This document shows, piece by piece, positions 33,801-43,400 of a stretch of DNA of 64,000 nt. Position 1 is the first letter of the stretch; each line of letters opens with the position of its first letter. The position numbers were made by a program, and so were the translations under genes. The DNA comes from Stercorarius parasiticus (lineage: Eukaryota; Chordata; Aves; Charadriiformes; Stercorariidae). The stretch spans positions 248,001 to 312,000 of the forward strand of contig VWZL01002834.1 of the NCBI GenBank assembly GCA_013396915.1, written 5' to 3'. The notes under the pieces were generated by a model that was given only the letters and a program-made list of their open reading frames with translations, was not told where the DNA came from and made no database searches.

Positions 33801-35682
33801 CAATGCACAAGAGTTAATTTTTCAGTCTTTGGGCACCCAGAAGTTTGCAACCAGCCTCTACAGACTGGTAAACCTGGTTTTCTGAACAGAGTACAAATGT
33901 AAGTTTCCTTTTACACAGTAAAAGGACTGAAACATGCAAGTGAGATCAAATTCTGCTGAAAATACAGTTTCCTTATTAATTCCATTAATCTTAAAATACT
34001 AAGTCACATTTTCTGATCCATTACAAGTACAAATTTTTTTGAGAAGCATGTCAAACCTAATGAGTACTGCAGCTACTGCCATTTCTTTATTTCTTGACAA
34101 AGACGTCAGAAACATGAAACTGACAACAGAACCTCCATTCATTAGGTAAACATACCACCGTCATATCCACCACCTCCTCGACGCATTCTGTCATACATAC
34201 TTCCACGCCCAGCTCCATAATAACCCCCTCTTCCTCCTAATGGTCTATCATATGGTCCAGGTCGTTGTTGTCCCATCATTCTTCTTGGCATGTCACAGAA
34301 TCCTCTGATTTCACTCTTACTACTTTTGAAGATTTCAATATATCTAATAAAAGAGGATTTTTAAGGTACCAGTAAGAATACATGCATAAGCCGTCTGAGC
34401 ATTATATAAGGCCATACTACATTTTCTATAACTAAACATACAATCCAATAGAAGTGACTAGAGATACCATACAACTTAAGTTTCTCCTCAAAACCATAAG
34501 AATCTTAAGCGTATAAAAAGAACACAACAAAACACTTTACAGTGGCAAAAATTACTATGTGAAAATTCTAGCTGTACAAATTAAGCATAAAACATGTCTT
34601 TCCAGTATGAGAAACATACTGTTGAAAAACAATGTCTAGCTATAGTAGCATTTATCACAAATTACCCTATGCAAGAACGATTGAAACAATTTTCTGAGTT
34701 TAGCAAACTACCCAGAGCAATACTGTCTCCCCCACCCCCCAAATCTACTGTATTTCCCAAGTTAACGTAGGATCAGTTATAAAAATTCTTAAAAACACCC
34801 AGTTCCATATAATGGTCCCCAACCCCCCCAAAAGCATTACTGACCCACAACCCCCAAAAATAAAGATTTAACACCATCCCAAACTCTCCATCCCCACCTG
34901 TGCCCTATTCTTTCCTTGTGTTTCCCCAGAGCATTTTCTGCTATCTCCTTTGAAGCAAACTGCACGAAGGCCTCCCCTGTGCTTCTCCCCTGGTAGTCCA
35001 GCGTCAATGTTATCCCATTTGGCACGATTTCCAACCCTTTAACCCAAGGACAAATAACCCCATCAAGGGGAACAGTGTTAAAGGCTGAAACATTCCCATC
35101 TGTAGCAAATACTTAAAGCATATCTAAATAACAACAACGAAAAAGAAAACCACCTTGTTTCCCCCATCACCCAACAATACAAGCCAATAATCTTTCATTA
35201 AACATTTATGGATTTAGCCATACTACTTTTCCGTTTAAACTATGCAAAAATACAACCACCTAAGTTACATGAAGAAAATATAACTACCAATTAAGCAATT
35301 TAACTGATCCAAATGCTAACATTCAGGTTATCCCAATATGCATAATATGTCTACCACCTCGACAAAATTAAGATACATACTGTGTTTTACTACATCTACA
35401 GTTACTTCTACTTCATTTACAGGGCATAATTCGTACTTAAGATAAACTAACACAATCCCTCCCATCCACCCCGTTAACAGCTATTATGAATTAAAATGTG
35501 CAAAACATTGTGTAAAAGATACAAGAAAACTCAAGTCACTACACTTCGACTATACTAGAGGTACCTTGGAAAAACTGAACAATCTCTTCTTTGCTGCAAC
35601 CAAACGGCAAGCCTCGAAGTCGTACCACTGTTCCATCATTAGTTGTATCATTTGGCCCGTTGTGTTTTCCACTCCAGTCCAT
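30796..35682 (-). CDS. HNRNPH3: HNRNPH3, heterogeneous nuclear ribonucleoprotein H3 (9 coding exons, 341 aa)
   Basis: HNRNPH3 is the short member of the hnRNP H/F family, a nuclear G-run-binding protein involved in pre-mRNA splicing. Reading the minus strand through 35682-35565, 35036-34898, 34343-34156, 33744-33658, 33322-33210, 31836-31701, 31453-31373, 31288-31202 and 30872-30796 gives 1026 nt, exactly 342 codons with stop. The protein begins [12 protein letters not shown]. Quasi-RRM 1 covers about residues 19-95 ([25 protein letters not shown]). A Gly/Tyr/Arg-rich linker spans about 110-190 ([20 protein letters not shown]). Quasi-RRM 2 covers about 198-275 ([28 protein letters not shown]). 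A Gly-rich tail ends GGGGWRGMY. Like its orthologues it has two qRRMs rather than the three of hnRNP H1/F. It shares a CpG promoter head to head with PBLD. Confidence 0.97.
31202..31288 (-). CDS. HNRNPH3: HNRNPH3 coding exon 8 (residues 288-316)
   Basis: Acceptor GCTTTTCAG and donor A|GTAAGT. It encodes [20 protein letters not shown] and then GTPDGLGGY. Confidence 0.96.
31373..31453 (-). CDS. HNRNPH3: HNRNPH3 coding exon 7 (residues 261-287)
   Basis: Acceptor TTTCCTACAG and donor GG|GTATGC. It encodes [20 protein letters not shown] and then GYGRDGM. This covers the last beta strand of qRRM 2 and the start of the Gly-rich tail. Confidence 0.96.
31701..31836 (-). CDS. HNRNPH3: HNRNPH3 coding exon 6 (residues 216-260)
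   Basis: Acceptor TTTATTCTTAG and donor C|GTGAGT. It encodes [20 protein letters not shown] and [20 protein letters not shown], the core of qRRM 2. Confidence 0.97.
33210..33322 (-). CDS. HNRNPH3: HNRNPH3 coding exon 5 (residues 178-215)
   Basis: Acceptor TTTTTTAATAG and donor AAT|GTAAGT. It encodes [20 protein letters not shown] and then [18 protein letters not shown], which contains the RNP-like first strand of qRRM 2. Confidence 0.97.
33658..33744 (-). CDS. HNRNPH3: HNRNPH3 coding exon 4 (residues 149-177)
   Basis: Acceptor CATTGCACAG and donor G|GTAAAA. It encodes [20 protein letters not shown] and then YDDRMRDGR, Gly/Tyr-rich linker. Confidence 0.96.
34156..34343 (-). CDS. HNRNPH3: HNRNPH3 coding exon 3 (residues 86-148)
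   Basis: Acceptor TTTTATTAG and donor G|GTATGT. It encodes the end of qRRM 1 ([15 protein letters not shown]) and the Gly/Arg/Tyr-rich stretch [20 protein letters not shown]. Confidence 0.97.
34727..34897 (-). promoter_or_regulatory. G-run cluster after a weak HNRNPH3 donor (candidate hnRNP H/F splicing element)
   Basis: On the transcribed strand the intron opens with the weak donor CAG|GTGGGG and then carries G-runs of 3-7 bases. They lie at 34892-34895, 34878-34880, 34851-34855, 34844-34846, 34823-34829, 34817-34820, 34735-34740 and 34729-34733. hnRNP H/F proteins bind such runs, so this could let the gene or its paralogues adjust splicing of its own transcript. Function is inferred. Confidence 0.45.
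34898..35036 (-). CDS. HNRNPH3: HNRNPH3 coding exon 2 (residues 40-85)
   Basis: The acceptor is TTAAAG and the donor is the weak CAG|GTGGGG. It encodes [20 protein letters not shown] and [20 protein letters not shown], the body of qRRM 1. If the following intron is retained, the frame runs into a stop within about 60 nt. Confidence 0.97.
35565..35682 (-). CDS. HNRNPH3: HNRNPH3 coding exon 1 (residues 1-39)
   Basis: The exon begins at 35701 after the acceptor TTTTTTTTTTTAG and has 19 nt of 5' UTR. The ATG is at 35682-35680. It encodes [20 protein letters not shown] and [19 protein letters not shown]. The donor is G|GTACCT. The N-terminus MDW and the following qRRM identify the start. Confidence 0.97.
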
Positions 35683-36039
35683 CTTTTAGTTAAATCAAAC
35701 CCTAAAAAAAAAAAAAAGGAAAAATTTTGAGATTCCGTATCTGCCTAAGTCCCTCCCCTCAAAAGAAATCTAGTGGATTTTCTTCAGGTAACTAGCGTAA
35801 CGGATAATTAGCTTTATTTCTGTTACATATTTAAAATTGTACTTTATCACATCTAACAGCACGCATGCACCTAGAACCACCCTAAACTTTGATAGGGAAC
35901 AGAGCGCGTAGAGAGGGCAGCACGTGGATAGGTACAGCACATAAAGCTCATTATTTACTCAGTACATTCAACATCCGCCGTAGAAGGGGGTTTTTTTCGT
36001 TATTTTCTTTTTTTTTTAATGCATGACAGTTGAAGGAGG

Positions 36040-37250
36040 AATAGGAACCACGCAACGGTTCCCGCGTGGAAACACAAGGCTTTCCTTTGTCTGCAAACAA
36101 AGCGCCCCGGGCCACGCTCCCAGTTGTTTTTTCATGGGGGGGTTGGGGCTTTTTTTTGTTTTGTTTTTTTTTTTGTTTGTTTTTCCTCTAGAAACCCCGC
36201 CAACGCGTTACCTCTAATTACCAAGGCCGAAGACCCTCAGGATCACCTTGATGGGCAGCGGGGCCAGGGCCGCCCAGGCCTCAAGGCGGGCCCCGCGCAC
36301 CGAAACCCCGACGGGTAAGGGGGGCTGGCGATAATGGCTGGGGGGTGTCTGTGCGTGTACCGGGAGCGCCTCCACAATGCGCCGCCCGTCCGCCCAGCCG
36401 CGTCAGCGAGAGAACCGCCATCACCCCCCTTCCCTCCGACCNGCTGAGAGGCCCGCCCGCCTCAGGGCCTGAGCCCCTGCGGTTATCGCCATCCTGCCTG
36501 CGGGCACCTCGCTCTCTCTCCCCCCGCCCCCTCCCCCCTCTTCCACTCACCGGGAGACCCTCACACACCCTTCGACGTGTCCTGGTGGGAGCTTCTGCCG
36601 GGAAGGACGGAAGGAAGGAAGCTCCTCCTCACTCCCAACCGACCAGCGGGCTCACAACCTACGCAACGCAGATGGGCAGAATGGCGTCCCGGCCGCGCAA
36701 CTATCGCGATAGCCACGCCGCCCTCCTCAGTCCCGGCTGGGCGGCACCCGCGCACGCGCAGCGCGGCGGACGGGGAGTTCCCGCCAATTCCTGTTAGGAC
36801 TCCGGCGGGAGCAGGGCGCATGCGCACGGGGCCTGCCTTCCCTTGGTGCCAAGCGGGTTTGGAGTTCGGCCGTTAACGGCTGCCCGGCATTGCCTCACGT
36901 AGGCTGGTCGTGCCCTCGAGTCTGTGTCGTTATCTGGCTGCCTCGGCTTAGGAGGGAGGAAGGATGGGGGGTTTTGTCCGCTGTGGGCGCAGGCAATGGC
37001 TGCCCGCCTCTCCGCGGCTCCGATGCTGTGGGAAACCCGCGGCAGGCCGGGAATGGGGGGAGGCCTTGCACAGCTCCTGCCTTCAGACAAAATGGGCCGG
37101 GCGCTGTGGTGGAAGGGCCTCCAGAGCGTCCTGGAGCCGGTGGAAGCGATGCAAGAGGGAGGTTAAAATAGCAAGCTGGGGACGTGGAAGGGGGCTCTAG
37201 TCCTTGCACGTCCTCGGAAGTGACGGGATGGGGCGGCCGCTGGCTCCTCC
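36040..37250. promoter_or_regulatory. Bidirectional CpG-island promoter of HNRNPH3 and PBLD
   Basis: A strongly CpG-rich block lies between the divergent HNRNPH3 and PBLD genes, with no TATA box. It contains a perfect NRF1 core GCGCATGCGC at 36816-36825, a second NRF1-like CGCACGCGCA at 36751-36760, an E2F-like TTCCCGCC at about 36778-36785, and the 12-bp palindrome CTATCGCGATAG at 36701-36712. NRF1 and E2F sites are typical of divergent housekeeping promoters. An unresolved N lies at 36442. Confidence 0.75.
36551..36700 (-). other. HNRNPH3: Candidate noncoding first exon of HNRNPH3
   Basis: On the minus strand a good donor (CCG|GTGAGT) ends at 36551 inside the CpG island, 850 bp upstream of the coding exon's acceptor. 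A 5'-UTR exon is expected for this gene because the coding exon begins with an acceptor. The right-hand limit (transcription start) is a guess. Confidence 0.5.
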
Positions 37251-37357
37251 TGCCGTTAGGGAAACATTAACCTGGGGTTCAGGTGTCGTTTGGGGATAAA
37301 ACAGGTTATAAAGTACCTTGCAGAAAACAGTTCAAGACTAAATAGGCACAAACGACA

Positions 37358-37441
37358 ATGCAAGTTCCGATTTTTACGGTTGATGCCTTTACAAACCGGC
37401 CATTTTCTGGAAATCCTGCGGCAGTTTGTCTGCTTGAAAAT
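37358..37441 (+). CDS. PBLD: PBLD coding exon 1 (residues 1-28)
   Basis: The ATG is in context ACAATGC and the donor is AAT|GTAAGT. It encodes [20 protein letters not shown] and then AAVCLLEN. No stop-free upstream extension with family similarity exists, so this ATG is the start. Any upstream 5' UTR exon could not be fixed. Confidence 0.95.
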
Positions 37442-40400
37442 GTAAGTTAAAAAAACCCATCATTTTAACAGAGACTGCAGTGGCATTTAGCATTCTATAC
37501 TTGATCTGAGCACTCAGCACTGCATTAGACTTTGCTTCCTTTACTTGGGAGTTCTTGTGAGCGTTGTTTGCTGTTGCTCCAGAATACAGAAAAATTAGTA
37601 TAGGGGTACACTTTTTCCATTGGAATACAAGACACGCTTTGCATTTTTTGTGTGGATTTTTATTATTTCTTAAAGGAATATAGTGGGTTTATTCTGAGGT
37701 AAGTCAAAAAGAAATGGCTTAATTTCTTAAGCCAATGGATTCAGAAGTCTCTGAAAGGAAAAGCAATAACATAGAATCAGTACTCAGTAGTTTTTGAATG
37801 AAGTGTTACAGTGTCGGTTTTGATGTGGGTTTTTTGTGGTACCTCCCTCCCCCCTTTTTTTTTTCTATGGAAGGAAAGAGGAGGAGTATAGACTTGGATC
37901 TGAGTCAGTTTTAGTGTGTCAGGTTCAGCTTTTGCCAAGCTTAAACAGCCAGTTTTTGTTCAAAGTTGCATGGTAGTTTTAGTGCAATTGACAGTAGTCA
38001 TCCTCCTCATCAAGGTGTTATGAACAGTTGGTACTAATTGGTACATTGTTGACAATTTCTACCAAAAACTAATTATTAAAGTGGATTAGAAATTTATAGG
38101 TCTTATATGATTTGTATAGTAACAATTGATGCAAATTTTAAGTATGAAAATATATGTAGAGCGGTCAATGGCAATAGCTTGTACTGGCAATATGAATCCT
38201 TTCTAAATGTTCCTAAGCCTATCCGAGTCTCATACAGTATAGGCTACTTGCCAGATCAACTGAGTACGACTGAGAACATCTCACTTCAGAGGTATTTTTG
38301 GCCCCTAAAATCTAAATACTCCCTCTCAGAACGAACTTACTTTAAAGCTATAAGCTTCTAACCGCATTTTTATATTAATTTTGCTTTATTGCATTAATGT
38401 ATTGTGAGGGCAACTTACTTGCATGTTGCCTTTGGAGTGCTGAGGGTTTAGTTTTTTCTGCAGTACCTGGGGCGAGAAGCTTTAGTGTCAAAGCGGAGAT
38501 CCAGTTAAAGCAGAGATTGTAATGCATAATTTTACTCTAAGATCCAGGAAAGTATGGTGCAGCTAGTAGCAGTATTTCTGTTCTCTGTTCCCTTCAGAGT
38601 CTCAGCAGATGCTTTACAAAAACCGTTCGGAGTAATGCAAGAATGGCAATGCAAGAATGGCAAAACAAGCTCTTTCTGTTTCAGAAGTGCCACAGGATGG
38701 CAGTATTTCAATAAAGTTCTATTATTTTTAATAACACATTGGTTTGTCTTTATTCTGGTTTAGTATCTTTAGAGTAATTGACAGTCAGAACTATTTTCCT
38801 GGAATAAAGGAGAAGCGCTTGTCACTGTAAAATGTTAGAATGTTGTTCCGTTGTATAGAATTCACCGTGCAAGTACAGGTCTATGATACACATCAGTAAT
38901 TGTTTCATATCTGTCGTATGGGATCATTGGCTGAAAAGGATTATAGTTATTAAGGGAAATAAGTAAAGTTATCAGGGCAAATTTTTATCTATCAGAGGTT
39001 GAACCTGACCAGGTCCACTCAGTACTTATCTTCATTTGCATTTCAATATTTTAAAGACCAGATTCTGAAACCTGGCCAGTCAGCATAATTGTGGGAGGGA
39101 GCAATGGAACAAGGGTGAAGTAGAATTTTATATCATCGCTACAACTCATGTATCCTGTGGTCAATGTTCACTGGTTTAAATCTGCAGGCAGTTAGAGGTG
39201 AATGAAAAGCTCCAGCTTTTTCAATTTATCTCCTCTCAGCTTGCTGGCATGGATTTTTCAGCGTTATAACGAGAGTTGTTATTTTTAGATCATGTTGATA
39301 ATGATTTCTCAGTGTGACTTTACTAATGACTTTATAAAAAGATTTGTGTTCATGGAAAGACTGAATTTAATTTTGTTGGTGATTTTATTTTCCATGTATT
39401 CCAAGAATTTCTAAACTAATAGGACAAATACTAGAAATGCCCATGTATCACAATGATTGAACTAGATATCACATTTTATGCTTAAAGTTTTTTTACTCTC
39501 AGAAAGTATTTTGAACTAAAAATGAACCCGTGTTTTATTATAATAGCAAATGACTGTATTTATTTGACAGAAATTTGATTCTGTGGTTTTTGACCTGCTT
39601 TTAATTGGATTTGTTGTTTCGTCATTAGGACTTGGATGAAGATTTGCACCAAAAAATTGCAACAGAAATGAACCTTTCAGAAACTGCTTTCATCAGGAAA
39701 CTGCACCCTGAAGATGACTTTACCAAAAGTGAGCGGTTCTCTTTACCCTCCAAAACCTCTTACACAGGAATAGGAAGACGTTGTGGGTGCATTTATAAGG
39801 AATGGTGCTAAGACAGACAAAGCAAAAAAGAGTTATGATCTTACTTAAGATAATAGTAATGAGCATTTTTGCACGTGGATTCTTTAAAGCATTTGTGCTG
39901 CATATCAAATTCATTTTATAATATACAAACATTTATTATTCATAAATTAGACCATTTGTTTTAGTGCCTTTTGCTACATAAGCAACTTGTATGTAGAAAA
40001 TCTCCTAAAAATGCTGTGCAAAGGTCCTTCAATTAATACTTCCATTACTACTAATGATCTCGTGAGATAATTTCTTATTATGCAAGCAGAAGAATAGAGA
40101 TGGAACGTGCTTATTCTATATGCACAGGACTGCAAAGTGTATAGAACCTGACTTGGCTCTTCAGGAAATCATCACTGGGATAACTGTTAGGTATTATTTG
40201 AGTTTGTCACAAAGTCTCATAAGTTGTCTGTGGAGTAAATACTGGAAAACACAGGTTTCCAATAAAATTGGGAAATCTGAAGTTGCTCAAAGCAAAGGCA
40301 TTAGGCTGCTTATTTGATTGGTTCGAATGAAGGGACTTCACTAGTGTTCTTTGGTGGGGCATGTATATACTATGGGAGGGGAAATGGAGATACACTGGAC

Positions 40401-43400
40401 AAGATAGAAAATATCAGGCAGAGTCCTGTCGAAATTGCTTTGTGGATTAGTTTTCAGCTGATCAGTTTGCTGAATCTGCTCACTTTGTAGTTGTGTGATG
40501 GCATGAGCCAAGGGGCTGGAACCCCAGTAGCCTGGAGTTAGATGCCAGGTTAAGGTATCATGTTGGCGTGTCCTTGCTTTGATACAACATAGTGGAAGAG
40601 AGAGATAAACAACTTTGGGGTTGTTGGCAGTCTAAAAGAGGCCCTAGAACAGTATGCAAAGAAACTGTTCTTTATCATTTGATTGTTTGTTCAGGGGGTG
40701 GGATTTTGTACTGTCTCTTTAATTAAGAGGATTTTCTTAAAGCAGTAACTATCATCACTTAGTCCTATTCTTAAATTGGAATTTGTTTTATGGTTACACT
40801 AATTGCTTGAATCAAGAAGTGATAATACTTTTTCATGTTAACATTTTTCATGTTAACATCTTGCCAATATGTGTAATACATTTATTTCTTTTCAAGTCAT
40901 CCGTATCTGACAGTACATAAAATGCCACCTTCTTTCTTATTAAAGTTCTTTTGATATTAATGGGACTGGAGTTTGTGACATCAGACCCACACAGCTGCAG
41001 AAGAGGTGCACAATTTTTTCGAAGGAATGTAGTCACTGAGCTACACTTGTAAATGCGTGTATTGAGGGATGGTGGGAGCGAAAGGAGACCAGGAACATCA
41101 GAATGTCATTTATGAGACTGTCATCTGCTTCTGGAACGTTAATTGTTGTAATAAGGGCTCCTGGACAAAGAGTATGTTTCTGCATGAGTATGAGTTTGTG
41201 ATCAGTGCATTTCACTTAATTTTAATTTTTAAAAATATACATTATTTTAGGGATACATTGATTTATGAGAGTACAAAATGTCTTCTCAGTCTGAGTACAG
41301 CTGTATGTCTCAAGCATGCAGGCAGGTGTTCTGGGTCACAGAATTTGTCTGTCTCTGGTCAGTCATGGCTGACTCTTTCTTCCTGCTTTCAGCCACAGTT
41401 CCACTTGGGGGAGTGCATTAACACCGCAGGGCAGGCTCACAGCTGGGTTCTATGTCTGCCCTGTCTCCGAGCACTTCTCTGCCTTGTCTGTTAGTTTCAT
41501 CCACTAGGGTTTTTTTGGGATTGTATTTATTTTCATTAGATAGGGCACTCTGACTTTGATGCACTAATTTTTTGCAGGGGAAATGACAAGACTTGTTTGT
41601 TTGTTTGTATTTTAAATATTGTTAATTTCTTTTGCACCTTTTAGTTATGTTTGTATGGTAATTATTCACTTGAAATATATTTTCAAAAGCATTATCTTAA
41701 ATGTCATGGTGCGAGAACTCTGCAGAACCACATATAGTGCACTTGGGTTCCAATTTTTTTAAACAACAAATGGAAATATAATTTCTAGTGAAACAAAGTG
41801 TTAGTTTACATTAGAGGCTTTTACCAGACTTGACTGATGGCTTAAGCAAAATAATTCATAACTGACCTAGCTCTGATACAGATTCCATTATACCAACGAA
41901 ACTATCTTTAACCTCTGAAGGCTCATCCAAACTGCAGGTGTATAGAGATCATGACCAGGATTTTGCAGGATTCCATAATACACAAGGACATGGAAGCTTT
42001 TTCTTCTAAATTCTGTAGATTACCACAAATACCACAAAAATCACCACTAGCAAGTATGCCTATGATTAATAAAGTGAATATATATCTCTCTCTCAAGCTA
42101 TTACAAATTATTATCAGTGACCAATAAGATAGCAAGAATCAATAATATCAGCAAGAAGTATATATCTAATATTACAGGTTACTACAAACTTATTGCTAGT
42201 CAATAATCAAACTTGCCAATAATATAACAGTAGATATACTTATGATAGACTACTTATATGTATATATATGGTACCAAGACATTAAATAGATTCCAGGGCG
42301 GAGGACAAACAGATTCCAGAAAGGGACCCAGCCATCCCAGAAATGGGAGGACAAACCAAACCGAGCCCAGAAGTGGGCCCAGAGGGGCACCAGTAAAATA
42401 ACAGAGTCTCACTTCAAAGGTGATCTGTGTCATGGAGTTTGGAGTCAGCCATGTGTCCCCAGCAAGGGTCCATGATCTCGTAGAAGGTTTCTGCAGACCT
42501 GTTTAGGAAAGGGAGAAATATATGCAGCACAGAAAGTTCTCGAAGAGAGAAGCTCCATTTTGAGTAAAAATTAAATAATGTTTATGTCGTAGACACACAA
42601 GAGAATGTAGGACACCACCACTTCAAGAAGCCAGTAGATGCTGTTAATTTCTATTTTTCACCTGGAACAGCCCATAGATGATGATGTTTTCTAGTGTCCC
42701 AGACCAATTTTTATTTTCCTGGACTGTTCCAGTTCTTTCAGTTAGAACAGCCAGTGCAAGTTACTGGTTCTTACTTTGTCAGGATGTTTTCCCCATTTTC
42801 CAGACTTTTTTTCACATTTTCAGGTGATAAGTTGCTGTTACAGTTTGTTGGTTTTGTTCTTCTGACTATATCTCAGCACGTTTCTGGTTTCTAGCTACCC
42901 AGCAGCACTTCAAAGCTGCCAGCTGCGCTTCACAAGGCTGCTTCTGGTTCACGGGCCTAGTTCCCAGGCCACCAGGCATTCCTACTCTGGAGCTCCTTTG
43001 CTTTTTTAACAGTGGCTTTCCTCCATTAGTAGTAGACTCTTGTTGTTGACCTGGCTCAAAAACAACAACTATTCCAAAAATCAGTACAAAATAGGTTCCT
43101 AAAAGTGTGTTTAAGACCAACACTGATTATAACATGCATTTTGATTAACTGAAATGTCATCACTCTGCGTAAAGTTTTGAAATAAATTGAAAAAATAGAC
43201 TTCTTTCACTTCATAACATTAATAAACTTTATTTTTAAGGTTCCTGCTTTGGACTCAGATGGTTCACCCCAGCCAATGAAGTTCCTCTCTGTGGTCATGC
43301 TACACTTGCATCAGCTGCTGTGTTGTTTCATGTACAAAGTATGTTTACAAGCTATTTATTACTATATAATTTTTAGGAAATTTACTTCTAATTAAGATGA

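Noticed and set aside
34837..35034. 65-codon minus-strand frame as a separate gene
   Set aside because: It is HNRNPH3 coding exon 2 read on into its following intron.
36345..37209. Multiple 80-150 codon frames in the HNRNPH3/PBLD CpG island
   Set aside because: GC-rich sequence has few stops. The frames overlap on both strands, have no family similarity, and match promoter architecture.
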